Assembly (NCBI RefSeq): GCF_013314535.1
Contig: NZ_JABUAE010000001.1
Coordinates: forward strand, 62,001 to 126,000
Direction of reading: 5' to 3'
DNA: 64,000 nt
DNA from: Bacillus sp. Xin1
GTDB lineage: Bacteria > Bacillota > Bacilli > Bacillales > Bacillaceae_G
This document shows, one piece after another, positions 39,354 to 48,205 of the stretch. Below the pieces are notes generated by a model that had not been told where the DNA came from, made no database searches, and saw nothing but the letters and a program-made list of their open reading frames with translations. The translations under genes were made by a program, and so were the position numbers. Numbering within the stretch: the first letter of the stretch is position 1; each line of letters opens with the position of its first letter.

Positions 39354-40061
39354 ATGTATAAAATATTAATTGTAGAAGATGACGAAAAAATTGCGGGAAT
39401 ATTAGAGGAACATTTAGAAAGGTATGGATATCAATCGTTTAAAGCGAGCGATTTAAGTCATATAAAAGATGAGTTTGTAAAAATAAACCCTCATCTTGTG
39501 TTACTTGATATTAATTTACCGTACTTTGATGGCTACTATTGGTGTCGCCAAATTCGTACGGTTTCGAATGCACCAATTATATTCGTCTCTGCAAGAACGG
39601 GGGAAATGGACCAAGTGATGGCAATTGAGAATGGTGGAGATGATTATATTACAAAGCCATTCCACTTAGATATCGTAATGGCAAAGGTGAAAAGTGCACT
39701 TCGCCGAGGATATGGGGAGTATGCTTCTACGGCAGAGAGTGATTGTTTAGGGGTAAATGGATTGTTATTATTCCCATCTCAGCACACAGTAGAGTGGAAA
39801 GGGCAACAAACAGAACTTACAAAAAATGAATTTTACTTATTGGAATGTTTAATGAAACAAGCTAATCAATATGTAACGCGTGAAGAGTTATTAGAGGCCT
39901 TATGGGATGAAGTAGCTTTTGTTGATGATAATACATTAACTGTGAATGTAAAGCGTGTAAGGAAGAAATTAGAGGAGCTAGGTATTAAAAATGCAATTGT
40001 CACAAAACGTGGGTATGGTTATGCGCTTCTTACAGAGTGGGGCAAAGGGCATGAAGCTTAA
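39354..40061 (+). CDS. OmpR-type response regulator, BceR-like
   Basis: A 235-aa response regulator. The receiver domain (1-115) has acidic pocket ED at 8-10, phospho-acceptor Asp52 (LLDINLPYFDG) and the conserved Lys in ITKPF. The winged-helix DNA-binding domain occupies about 140-228 (TVNVKRVRKKLEE). Its closest kin are BceR/YxdJ-type regulators that pair with intramembrane-sensing kinases and peptide-antibiotic ABC transporters, and exactly these genes follow. The stop overlaps the kinase start by 11 nt. The specific ligand is unknown. Confidence 0.9.
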   Translation: MYKILIVEDDEKIAGILEEHLERYGYQSFKASDLSHIKDEFVKINPHLVLLDINLPYFDGYYWCRQIRTVSNAPIIFVSARTGEMDQVMAIENGGDDYITKPFHLDIVMAKVKSALRRGYGEYASTAESDCLGVNGLLLFPSQHTVEWKGQQTELTKNEFYLLECLMKQANQYVTREELLEALWDEVAFVDDNTLTVNVKRVRKKLEELGIKNAIVTKRGYGYALLTEWGKGHEA

Positions 40062-41133
40062 AAGTTATCTCATCGATCGCTTCCCTTTAATTCTTTCTTA
40101 TGTTGTCAGTCTTTGTTTATTTGGGCTTGTATTACAGCTGCAAAGCCTTTTAGAAAAGAGGTCAATTGATTTAGGAACTTGGCTATATGGACTATTATTA
40201 GGAACAGTCGTATTTATCATATACCTCATTTATGATTACCGAAAGAGAAGTGTATTTTTAAAAAGGATAGAACAATATATTACCGGGGGACAAACTTTGC
40301 ATGATTCTTTACTCATTGATGCTTCTTATACGTCAGAGCAAGAAAAAATTGTAGAAGCGTTCACATTGCTGAGGCAGCAATATATGAGTGAAGTTCATAA
40401 GCAGCATGCAAAAGAACAGCAACAAATGATTTTCATGAACCAATGGATTCATCAAATGAAAACACCGGTATCTGTTATTGAGTTATTATTGCAGAAATTT
40501 GGTAAAGAACATCGTGAAGCAAGAGAAACAGTTGAAAGTATTCGGGAGGAAAATAATCGTATTTTACATGGTTTAGATTTAGCGTTACATATGGCAAGGT
40601 TAGAACAGTTGTCGAAAGATTATAAAGTAGAAGTAGTGAACGTAATAGAGGTTGTGCGAGATATTATTAATCAAAATCGAAAATCTTTTATACAATCCTC
40701 TGTATATCCGAAATTAATGTTTGAAGAAGAAACCTGCATGGTTGCTTCTGATCGGAAGTGGATTAGTATTGCAATCAATCAAATTATTATGAATGCAATT
40801 AAATACACAAAAATCTCGCAAGCGGATAAGAAAGAAATTCAGTTTCAAATAGAGGAGAAGGAACAGACAGTTTTATTACATATTTGTGATACTGGGATTG
40901 GTATTCCAAAGCAAGATATCAAACGAGTTTTTGAACCATTCTTTACAGGAACAAATGGAAGAAAAACAAGAGAAGCAACAGGAATGGGATTATATATTAC
41001 AAAGGAAATTTGTGATAATCTTCATCACGGAATTTACGTGCAATCAACCGAAGGAGAAGGTACAACATTTACATTCCAATTTACAAAAGATGAAGAATAT
41101 CATACATTGATGAGAAAAATGACAAAATTGTAA
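40051..41133 (+). CDS. intramembrane-sensing histidine kinase, BceS-like
   Basis: A 360-aa kinase with two N-terminal membrane helices (about 12-30 and 45-62) joined by a very short loop, as in BceS-type kinases that take their signal from the ABC transporter. The phospho-acceptor is His134 in NQWIHQMKTPVSV. N box IIMNAIKYT, G1 DTGIGIP and G2 GMGLYI are present. The ATG giving MKLKSYLIDRF was chosen for its aaaggg RBS; a longer frame overlaps the regulator gene. Confidence 0.9.
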   Translation: MKLKSYLIDRFPLILSYVVSLCLFGLVLQLQSLLEKRSIDLGTWLYGLLLGTVVFIIYLIYDYRKRSVFLKRIEQYITGGQTLHDSLLIDASYTSEQEKIVEAFTLLRQQYMSEVHKQHAKEQQQMIFMNQWIHQMKTPVSVIELLLQKFGKEHREARETVESIREENNRILHGLDLALHMARLEQLSKDYKVEVVNVIEVVRDIINQNRKSFIQSSVYPKLMFEEETCMVASDRKWISIAINQIIMNAIKYTKISQADKKEIQFQIEEKEQTVLLHICDTGIGIPKQDIKRVFEPFFTGTNGRKTREATGMGLYITKEICDNLHHGIYVQSTEGEGTTFTFQFTKDEEYHTLMRKMTKL

Positions 41134-41172
41134 GATAACAAATGGTTTTGTAAGGAAAATCACTCGTTTCTT

Positions 41173-41202
41173 TCTCACATTTTTCTTATAGTAAATGTAA
41201 GA
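41173..41202 (+). promoter_or_regulatory. inverted repeat upstream of the ABC transporter, likely regulator site
   Basis: TCTCACATTT (41173-41182) and AAATGTAAGA (41193-41202) are 10-nt arms with one mismatch and a 10-nt spacer containing TATAGT. The ACATTT/AAATGT and TGTAA pieces resemble BceR-type operators (TnACA-N4-TGTAA). It lies 25 nt before the ATPase gene. Confidence 0.5.
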
Positions 41203-41226
41203 AGAAAACACATAGGGGGATTAGAA

Positions 41227-42003
41227 ATGAGTGTTCTCGAAGTAAAAGGATTAACGAAGGTTTATCAATCAAAAGGATCAGTGGCAACGACTGCCTTGCA
41301 TGATATAAATTTCAAAATTGAAGAAGGCGAATTTGTCGGAATTATGGGACCTTCAGGGAGCGGAAAAACAACACTTCTGAATTTATTAGCAACAATTGAT
41401 AAACAAACATCAGGTCATGTTTATGTAAATGGTGAAGAGATTAGCCAAATGCGTGCTAAAAAACTAGCAGAATTTCGCCGTACACATTTGGGGTTCATCT
41501 TCCAAGATTTTAACTTGTTGGATACGCTATCCATTAAAGAAAATATTATTTTACCACTTGTAATGGCGAAGCGATCTGTAAATGAAATTGATACGAAAGT
41601 ACTTGAAATTGCGAGGTTTTTAAACATCGAAGGAATTTTAAATAAAAAAGTATATGAAGTATCGGGTGGACAACAACAACGTGCAGCTGCTGCAAGAGCA
41701 ATCATTCATGATCCAACATTAATTTTAGCGGATGAGCCAACTGGAAACCTAGATTCTAAATCTGCGAAATCATTAATGGGTGCACTGCAAGATTTACATG
41801 AGCAAAAGAAAGTAACAATTGCAATGGTAACGCATGATCCAGTGGCGGCTAGTTATTGCGAAAGAATTCTATTTATTCGTGATGGAGAAATTTTCTCAGA
41901 AATTCATAAAGGAAAAACAAAACAAGCCTTTTTCCAAGAAATCTTAGACGTACTTGCGATGCTAGGAGGAGAATATCATGAACTTTCGCCAGCTCGCGCT
42001 TAA
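41227..42003 (+). CDS. ABC transporter ATP-binding protein, BceA-like
   Basis: A 258-aa MacB/BceA-type ATPase. Walker A is GPSGSGKTT at 41-49, the signature SGGQQQR starts at 147, and Walker B is LILADEPTGNLD at 166-177. Its 3' end overlaps the first permease by 26 nt, which indicates coupled translation. The set of two-component system, ATPase and large permease is the Bce-type peptide-antibiotic sensing and resistance module of Firmicutes. Bacitracin or another peptide is the likely class of substrate; the actual one cannot be read here. Confidence 0.92.
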   Translation: MSVLEVKGLTKVYQSKGSVATTALHDINFKIEEGEFVGIMGPSGSGKTTLLNLLATIDKQTSGHVYVNGEEISQMRAKKLAEFRRTHLGFIFQDFNLLDTLSIKENIILPLVMAKRSVNEIDTKVLEIARFLNIEGILNKKVYEVSGGQQQRAAAARAIIHDPTLILADEPTGNLDSKSAKSLMGALQDLHEQKKVTIAMVTHDPVAASYCERILFIRDGEIFSEIHKGKTKQAFFQEILDVLAMLGGEYHELSPARA

Positions 42004-43891
42004 TAATGTAAAAGGAAATTGGCGCAATTATAAAGCTTTCCTTATTAGTAGTTGTTTATCGATTGTAGTATTTTTCATGTATGCTTCGTTCATTTATCAC
42101 CCAGATATAGTGAGTGGAAATATTAGTATGAAGATGATGATTACAAAAGGATTAGAATCTATGAATTATATTGTCGTCATCTTCTCAGCGCTTTTTATTC
42201 TATATGCAAATTCAACGTTTTTACGAGCAAGAAAAAAAGAGTTTGGCTTATTAACATTAATAGGTGGAACGAAAGCGCAGCTTGGCCGAATGATTATGCT
42301 AGAGCAAATGATTTTAGGTGGAATTGCAATTGTAGTGGGAATTGGTTTAGGAATGCTATGTTCAAAACTGTTCTTCCAGGCTTTAAGTGTATTGTTAGGT
42401 ATAGACAAAACCCTTCCGCTCGTCTGGAATGGCAAAGCTGTTTTAATTACAACTAGTGTATACTTCATTCTCTTCTTTCTCTTATCACTGTTTGGTATTT
42501 GGACGGTTGGTCGTTTACAAATTATTGATTTATTAAGAGAAGCGAGAAAGCAAAAAGTAGAGCCCTTTGCATTTACATGGTTATGTGTAGTTGGGATATT
42601 ATGTATTATTGTCGCATATGTTCTTTGCTTCCAAGTGACGCTTATGAATTTTCTTATGTACTTCTTGCCGATTGTAGGACTAACAGTTGGAGGAACATAT
42701 TTACTATTTACACAAGGTAGTACAGTTGTATTAAAAGCGTTACAAAGACGAAAAAAATCATTCTATACATATCCAAATATGTTTGTGCTTAGTAATCTTA
42801 TTTATAAAATGAAAGATAATGCTCGTTTTCTTTTCGTTATTTCTATTATTACAGCTGTTGTTTCTTCAGCGGTTGGTACGCTTTACGTATTCTTTCAAGA
42901 TATGAGTTATAAAACAGTAGCAAGTACTCCTCATGCAATTTCATATGAGGAAAAGGGAGTAAATTCGCATAATGTCATTAGTGACGAGAAAATGCAGACA
43001 ACACTGAAAAAGCACGGGTTTGAAGATGCGAGAAAAGTAACATATGTAAAAATTCCTGCAAAACAAAAACTAGTGATGTTTAATGGTGAGCATGAGATGC
43101 CTTTAGGTATTATCTCAGAAAAAGAATATAATGCAGAAGCACGCAAGCAAAAGAAAGAGGAAGTTCATAATGTACCGGGAAGCGCGACGATGGTTTTAAT
43201 TGATATGATGAATGACTTTGTGAAGGTAGATCGTACAAAGCCATTTGAGTTTACACTGAACGGACAAAAGCAATTTATTAAGTTAAATGATCCAATTTCA
43301 CAGTCTGTTTTTAATGATGAAGGGTATCTTATTGTGAATGATCAAGACTTTGTGAAATATGCAGAGGCTATATCAGATGAAGAAAAGACAAAATATTACG
43401 GATATTATATTGAAGACTGGAAAGGAACAGAGAACCTTGTAGTAGAATTGAAAAAAGAAATTGCTCAAGAACAACAACAGAATTTCCATAATTCGGTTCT
43501 CACTTATAAAGCGATAAAGGAACAAGGGGCAATTACAATGTTCATTGGTTTCTTCGTAGCAGTACTCTTCTTCTTCTTTGCTTGCAGCATGACGTACTTT
43601 AAATGGTTTAACGATAAAGAACAAGATCGTATTCAATTTAAGTCATTAAAGCGAATTGGTATGACAGATAAAGAAATTCATAAAATTGCCATTCGTCAAA
43701 TGGGTGTTATCTTCTTTATACCAATTCTCATTGGTGCGATTCATAGTGGATTTGCTCTTCATACATTAGGGAAAATGCTTTACTTAGATTTATGGAAATC
43801 AGGTGCAATTGTGATTGGGGCATATATTTTAGCTTCAGCAATTTATTTTATGGTTGCACAAAGAGGATATTTAAAACACGTAAAAAGCTAG
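41978..43891 (+). CDS. BceB-like FtsX-family ABC permease 1
   Basis: A 637-aa permease with about ten predicted membrane helices: one at the N terminus, a group to about residue 290, then a large extracellular domain (about 305-510) and three helices at the C terminus. The extracellular domain between helices 7 and 8 is the hallmark of BceB and takes part in ligand sensing. ggaggag precedes the ATG inside the ATPase gene. The last codons form the left arm of a 16-bp hairpin (43876-43915). Confidence 0.88.
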   Translation: MNFRQLALNNVKGNWRNYKAFLISSCLSIVVFFMYASFIYHPDIVSGNISMKMMITKGLESMNYIVVIFSALFILYANSTFLRARKKEFGLLTLIGGTKAQLGRMIMLEQMILGGIAIVVGIGLGMLCSKLFFQALSVLLGIDKTLPLVWNGKAVLITTSVYFILFFLLSLFGIWTVGRLQIIDLLREARKQKVEPFAFTWLCVVGILCIIVAYVLCFQVTLMNFLMYFLPIVGLTVGGTYLLFTQGSTVVLKALQRRKKSFYTYPNMFVLSNLIYKMKDNARFLFVISIITAVVSSAVGTLYVFFQDMSYKTVASTPHAISYEEKGVNSHNVISDEKMQTTLKKHGFEDARKVTYVKIPAKQKLVMFNGEHEMPLGIISEKEYNAEARKQKKEEVHNVPGSATMVLIDMMNDFVKVDRTKPFEFTLNGQKQFIKLNDPISQSVFNDEGYLIVNDQDFVKYAEAISDEEKTKYYGYYIEDWKGTENLVVELKKEIAQEQQQNFHNSVLTYKAIKEQGAITMFIGFFVAVLFFFFACSMTYFKWFNDKEQDRIQFKSLKRIGMTDKEIHKIAIRQMGVIFFIPILIGAIHSGFALHTLGKMLYLDLWKSGAIVIGAYILASAIYFMVAQRGYLKHVKS

Positions 43892-43915
43892 GGGAACCTC
43901 TAGCTTTTTACGTGT
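43876..43915 (+). other. strong stem-loop between the two permease genes
   Basis: ACACGTAAAAAGCTAG (43876-43891) pairs perfectly with CTAGCTTTTTACGTGT (43900-43915), leaving an 8-nt loop. There is no T-run after it, so it is not a standard terminator. It may separate or stabilise the two parts of the mRNA. Confidence 0.6.
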
Positions 43916-43940
43916 GTAACAAGTTACAGGGAGGATGCTG

Positions 43941-45851
43941 ATGAATATTAGACAGCTAGCGATACAAAATATAAGGGGGAATTGGCGGAGTTATAAAGTA
44001 TTTTTCTTGAGTAGTTGTTTTGCTATATTTGCTTCTTATGGGTATATGTCAGTAATTGTACATCCTTCTATGCAAGAAACGATGTGGTATCAAAATGTAC
44101 GGTGGGGGCTTATTGTATGTAACTTTATTATCATTTCTTTCTTTCTTTTTTTTATTTTATATTCCACCTCTATTTTTGTAGAAGCACGTAAAAAAGAATT
44201 AGGACTATATATGTTGATGGGAGCAACAAAGTCTAATATTGTAGGCATGATAATAATCGAACAGATGATTATCGGTTTTTTTGCTAACATTTTTGGTATT
44301 GGACTCGGCATGATATTTTTAAAACTCTTTTTTATGATATTTAGTATGCTGCTTAGACTTCCGAAAGAATTAACACTTATTTTTGATATGAAAGCTATTT
44401 TTACAACATTTATTACATATACAATTGTCTTTTTCGTTTTATCATTTGTAAGTGCTTTACGTATATGGAATATAAAAGTGATTCGTCTATTAAAAGAATT
44501 TCGAATAGATAAAAGGGAAACCAAAAGTTCGAAATGGCTCTGCATGCTAGGATTTGCTTGTTTAGGTATAGGATATGGTTTAGCATTACAGTCCACATTG
44601 CCAACAATAGCGATATATTTCATCCCTGTTGTTATATTCATTTCTATTGGAACGTATTTTTCGTTTACACACGGTGTGATACAAGTTCTAGAAGTGATAA
44701 AACGGAATAAAAGAATTATGTATACATATCCTTATTTATTTATAGTGAATCAATTATCACATAGAATGAAGGAAAATGGCCGTTTTTTCTTTCTTTTATC
44801 TATGGCAACGACTATTGTTGTTACAGCAACGGGTACGGTATTTTTATATTTTTCGGGCATGCAAGATATGTGGCGCGGAGGAGGGGCACAATCCTTTTCA
44901 TATGTAGAAAAAGGTACTGGGTCTAATGAAATTTTTGATAAGAACATAGTTGAGAATCTATTACATAAACATGGATTTCATGAATTTCGCTATACAACTT
45001 TTGTAGGATTACAAACAACATTTCAGCCCGATAATGGAGAAAATACTGAGGCGACTATAATAAGAGCTAGCGAATATAATAAAGAGGCAAGAGAGCAAGG
45101 ACAAAAAACGTATTCGCCAAAAAGAGGAACTGTTACTCTTGTTTATTATAATAAGCATAGGTCTCTCTTATATAATAAGAAAAATGTTCAATTAAATGTG
45201 TTTGGGCAGACATTTGATTATACAAGTAACGGACAAAAAGAAGAATCGCTATTTAATTATCACATGGATCAAGTAAATGGGATGTTTTTTGTCATGAATG
45301 ATCAAGATTTTAATGGTATAGCAAATACAATGCCTCATTCTGAAAAACGTATATATCGAGGTTATACATTAGATAATATTGAAAATACAAAGAGATTAAA
45401 TGAAGATTTACGTAAGCATATGAAACAAGATAAGAATGGCACATTTCGAAATAATATGGAATTATATTTGAGCATGAAAGAGATAGGGGAATTTACTTTG
45501 TTTACTGGTTCGTTTATTAGTATATTATTCTTTCTTACCTCATGTAGCATTGTGTATTTTAAATGGTTTCATACTATTTCATCTGATCGGAAGCAATATC
45601 GAGCACTATCTAAAATTGGAGTGACAAAGCAGGAAGTATGGAAAATCTCACGTTGGCAATTAAGTGTGTTATTCTTTTCTCCTATTTTAGTAGGAAGCAT
45701 GCATAGTGCGGTTGCGTTATATACGTTCCATAGGACAGTTTTTAGGGAGGGCTCATTTCAAAACGTATGTGTTGTCATTGTGTTTTATCTTTTAGCATGC
45801 GTTATCTATTTCTTCTTCGCTCAAAGAGAATATAGGAAACATATAGACTAG
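43941..45851 (+). CDS. BceB-like FtsX-family ABC permease 2
   Basis: A 636-aa paralogue of permease 1 with the same start (MNIRQLAIQNIRGNWRSYK against MNFRQLALNNVKGNWRNYK), membrane layout and large extracellular domain (about 305-510), but clearly diverged and more A/T-rich. I chose the ATG 6 nt after ggagg over one two codons upstream. No second ATPase is present, so it either shares the ATPase, forms a heteromeric transporter, or has another job. Followed by a strong terminator. Confidence 0.86.
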   Translation: MNIRQLAIQNIRGNWRSYKVFFLSSCFAIFASYGYMSVIVHPSMQETMWYQNVRWGLIVCNFIIISFFLFFILYSTSIFVEARKKELGLYMLMGATKSNIVGMIIIEQMIIGFFANIFGIGLGMIFLKLFFMIFSMLLRLPKELTLIFDMKAIFTTFITYTIVFFVLSFVSALRIWNIKVIRLLKEFRIDKRETKSSKWLCMLGFACLGIGYGLALQSTLPTIAIYFIPVVIFISIGTYFSFTHGVIQVLEVIKRNKRIMYTYPYLFIVNQLSHRMKENGRFFFLLSMATTIVVTATGTVFLYFSGMQDMWRGGGAQSFSYVEKGTGSNEIFDKNIVENLLHKHGFHEFRYTTFVGLQTTFQPDNGENTEATIIRASEYNKEAREQGQKTYSPKRGTVTLVYYNKHRSLLYNKKNVQLNVFGQTFDYTSNGQKEESLFNYHMDQVNGMFFVMNDQDFNGIANTMPHSEKRIYRGYTLDNIENTKRLNEDLRKHMKQDKNGTFRNNMELYLSMKEIGEFTLFTGSFISILFFLTSCSIVYFKWFHTISSDRKQYRALSKIGVTKQEVWKISRWQLSVLFFSPILVGSMHSAVALYTFHRTVFREGSFQNVCVVIVFYLLACVIYFFFAQREYRKHID

Positions 45852-45871
45852 CGAATGCTAGTCTTTTTTTA
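45846..45871 (+). terminator. terminator of the ABC permease unit
   Basis: GACTAGC (45846-45852) and GCTAGTC (45857-45863) with a 4-nt loop, then seven T. The stem covers the stop codon of permease 2. Confidence 0.88.
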
Positions 45872-45947
45872 ATATTCGAAATTTACATAGAAGAATATAA
45901 AAAATTATGGTATAACAATAAGAAAACGAAAAAGAGGGGAAAAGACG

Positions 45948-46799
45948 ATGATTCGAGTTGGCTATTTAGGACCAGAAGCAACATTTACAAATATGGCGGT
46001 GAGTCGTTTTTTTCCGGAAGCAGAGCATGTACCGTATCGAACGATTCCTGATTGTATGGATGCTGCAGCAAATGGAAATGTTGATTTCGCTGTTGTACCA
46101 CTTGAAAATGCAATTGAAGGATCAGTCAATATTACAGTTGATTATCTTGTGCATGAACAACCGCTTTTCATTGTAGGAGAAATTACAGTGCCCATTCAGC
46201 AACATTTGCTCGTCCATCCAGATTATGAAAAAGTATGGAAGGAAGTATATGCAGTACATTCTCATCCGCATGCGATTGCGCAATGTCATAAGTTTTTAAA
46301 TGAAGAGTTAAAAGGTGTAACGGTTCGGGATATGACATCGACAAGTGCAGCGGCGCAGTATGTGAAAGAACATCCAGAAGAAAGGGTCGCTGCCATTGCA
46401 AATGAAGCGGCAGCGGAAAAATATGATTTAGCAGTTGTACAGCGTGATATTCATACGCATAAAAACAATCATACGCGTTTCCTCGTGTTACATAAAAAGA
46501 AGCAAGCGATGCTATCGAAAAATGGTGAGAACCGCGGAGAGAAAACGACGCTCATGATAACGTTACCTGCCGACTATGCAGGAGCGCTTTATCAAGTGTT
46601 ATCAGCTTTCGCATGGAGAAAATTAAATTTATCAAAAATTGAATCCCGTCCGATGAAAACGGGCCTTGGAAATTACTTTTTCTTAATTGATGTAGACAAA
46701 GCATATGATGATGTACTATTACCAGGGGTGACTATGGAACTTGAAGCATTAGGTTTTTCTGTTACGGTGTTAGGGAGTTATTCTTCTTATTGGTTATAA
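45948..46799 (+). CDS. pheA: prephenate dehydratase
   Basis: A 283-aa enzyme that converts prephenate to phenylpyruvate in phenylalanine synthesis. The catalytic domain (about 1-180) has GYLGPEATFTNMA, VPLENAIEGSVN and the DMTSTSAAAQYV motif with the catalytic Thr. The C-terminal ACT domain (about 200-280, LSKIESRPMKTGLGNYFFLID) binds phenylalanine for feedback control. It is monofunctional, without chorismate mutase. In B. subtilis pheB lies between obg and pheA; here that place is taken by the sensor/transporter module. Confidence 0.95.
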   Translation: MIRVGYLGPEATFTNMAVSRFFPEAEHVPYRTIPDCMDAAANGNVDFAVVPLENAIEGSVNITVDYLVHEQPLFIVGEITVPIQQHLLVHPDYEKVWKEVYAVHSHPHAIAQCHKFLNEELKGVTVRDMTSTSAAAQYVKEHPEERVAAIANEAAAEKYDLAVVQRDIHTHKNNHTRFLVLHKKKQAMLSKNGENRGEKTTLMITLPADYAGALYQVLSAFAWRKLNLSKIESRPMKTGLGNYFFLIDVDKAYDDVLLPGVTMELEALGFSVTVLGSYSSYWL

Positions 46800-46855
46800 A
46801 GGTGAGGTGAACGTTTAAATTGCTTGAAACGAAGAAGGTGTTTTAAAATGATATA

Positions 46856-46887
46856 AAAATCCCACTTTTACATGGTGGGATTTTTTT
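46856..46887. terminator. bidirectional terminator between pheA and the MOSC gene
   Basis: AAAATCCCAC pairs with GTGGGATTTT, with A- and T-runs on both sides, between convergent genes. Confidence 0.88.
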
Positions 46888-46890
46888 ATA

Positions 46891-47538
46891 TTACTTTAAT
46901 TTTGTAAGACGATCCGCTAACTGCTCACGCCAAACATCTGCTAGCTCTGGAACAGCAAGAATCTTTTCAATCCCTTCGATATCTTTTCTTCTATGAAAAT
47001 AGATTTCATTAGAGAACAGGATAGATACATTATTTGGATGATGCTCAAGTAATGTGATTTTGGAGTCTTTCCGAACAACACCTTCTTGAAGAACGCGACA
47101 TAAATAGCCGGTATAACCCGTTTCTACAATGCGAGGTAAGATCCCAGGGATTCCGAGACGTTTGGAAATGGTACTACATGGAACTCTGCCTTGTGTGACT
47201 TGAATAATTGCCTCGCCTAATTGATATGTATCACCGATGAAAACATCACGTTCTAGCATATTTGTTACTGTAATATTTTCGCCAAATGTAGAAGGAGGGA
47301 GTACTGCTTGAAATTCTTGTTCCCATAGTGCGTAATGCTCATGTGGATAGACACAAACAGCGCGATCAGGTCCACCATGGAATCTTAGGTCGGCTACACC
47401 ATCTCCGCGAAAGCCATCTTTTGATAAAAAGGTCTCTTCTGTAAGGACTTTACAGATACCCGTTGTCATTTCTTTGTTTTCTCCATATTGCATTTGCTTC
47501 GGTTTGCCGGTACTAAAGTGAATGAGTTCAATCCCCAT
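46891..47538 (-). CDS. MOSC-domain protein, YiiM/YflK type
   Basis: A 215-aa protein. The MOSC beta-barrel (about 30-160) carries the conserved cysteine in GRVPCSTISKRLG that binds molybdenum cofactor sulfur in relatives, and RFHGGPDRAVCVYPHEHY near the N-terminal half. A short C-terminal 3-alpha tail follows. E. coli YiiM and B. subtilis YflK are of this type; YiiM has been linked to reduction of N-hydroxylated bases. The substrate here is not known. Single gene with gggggat upstream. Confidence 0.85.
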   Translation of the reverse strand: MGIELIHFSTGKPKQMQYGENKEMTTGICKVLTEETFLSKDGFRGDGVADLRFHGGPDRAVCVYPHEHYALWEQEFQAVLPPSTFGENITVTNMLERDVFIGDTYQLGEAIIQVTQGRVPCSTISKRLGIPGILPRIVETGYTGYLCRVLQEGVVRKDSKITLLEHHPNNVSILFSNEIYFHRRKDIEGIEKILAVPELADVWREQLADRLTKLK

Positions 47539-47584
47539 ATGTTATCCCCCTTTATAATTGATTTCAATATTATATCATTTCATA

Positions 47585-47626
47585 TGAAAAAGCACAGAGA
47601 ACAATGTAAGTCTCCGTGCTTTTTCA
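47585..47626 (-). terminator. terminator of the nifS-niaR operon
   Basis: GAAAAAGCAC-GAGA pairs with TCTC-GTGCTTTTTC. It lies 40 nt after the niaR stop on the minus strand. Confidence 0.8.
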
Positions 47627-47662
47627 TCTAGTCATGTACGATTGATGATGGTGGATTAAATG

Positions 47663-48205
47663 TTAATAAACAAGAAATCCAGCGCGATCTAGCGCTTCGC
47701 AGGCAGCGTTTAATTTTTCAGTGGAATCTGCTTCAATTGTATGTAAGTGGATCCCATCTGTTAATTGAGATAGATAGGATGCCTTTGTTTCTTCGATCTT
47801 TTGTAAATATTGTTCAACATCAAAGCGGTTGCTGACCATAATAGAAGCTGTTAAATCGCCGTATACAGGATGTTCTACTTTCACATCTTTAATTGTAACC
47901 CCATGATCGACAAGCATTGTTAGTTCTTGGCGGACTTCATCTGGTTTATGTTGACAGACGATAACACGTTCAAAAGCTTGTTGTTTTGCTTGTGGTTTTA
48001 AATATAAATACCCTTGTGCAGTTGCGATAATTGGTTCATTTCGTGCTTTTAGTAAGGAAATATCTTGCACAATGACTTGTCTGCTGACATTTGTTTTTTT
48101 GGATAACTCACTTCCAGATAACGGCTCGTTAGCTGCGAGGAGCCACTGCAGGATGAGTTGCCTTCTTTCTTCTCCTAAAATTTTTTTTCGATCATTTTGT
48201 TTCAT
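47663..48205 (-). CDS. niaR: niacin-responsive NAD biosynthesis repressor NiaR
   Basis: A 180-aa repressor (YrxA in B. subtilis). The N-terminal HTH_11 winged helix (about 10-65, SGSELSKKTNVSRQVIVQDI) is followed by the 3H domain (about 75-178), named for three conserved histidines that bind metal and the nicotinate co-repressor: QHKPDEV, DHGVTIKDVKVEHPVYGD and LTDGIHLHTIEA. It starts in a one-base TAATG overlap with nifS. Target operon nadBCA is divergent from nifS. Confidence 0.92.
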   Translation of the reverse strand: MKQNDRKKILGEERRQLILQWLLAANEPLSGSELSKKTNVSRQVIVQDISLLKARNEPIIATAQGYLYLKPQAKQQAFERVIVCQHKPDEVRQELTMLVDHGVTIKDVKVEHPVYGDLTASIMVSNRFDVEQYLQKIEETKASYLSQLTDGIHLHTIEADSTEKLNAACEALDRAGFLVY

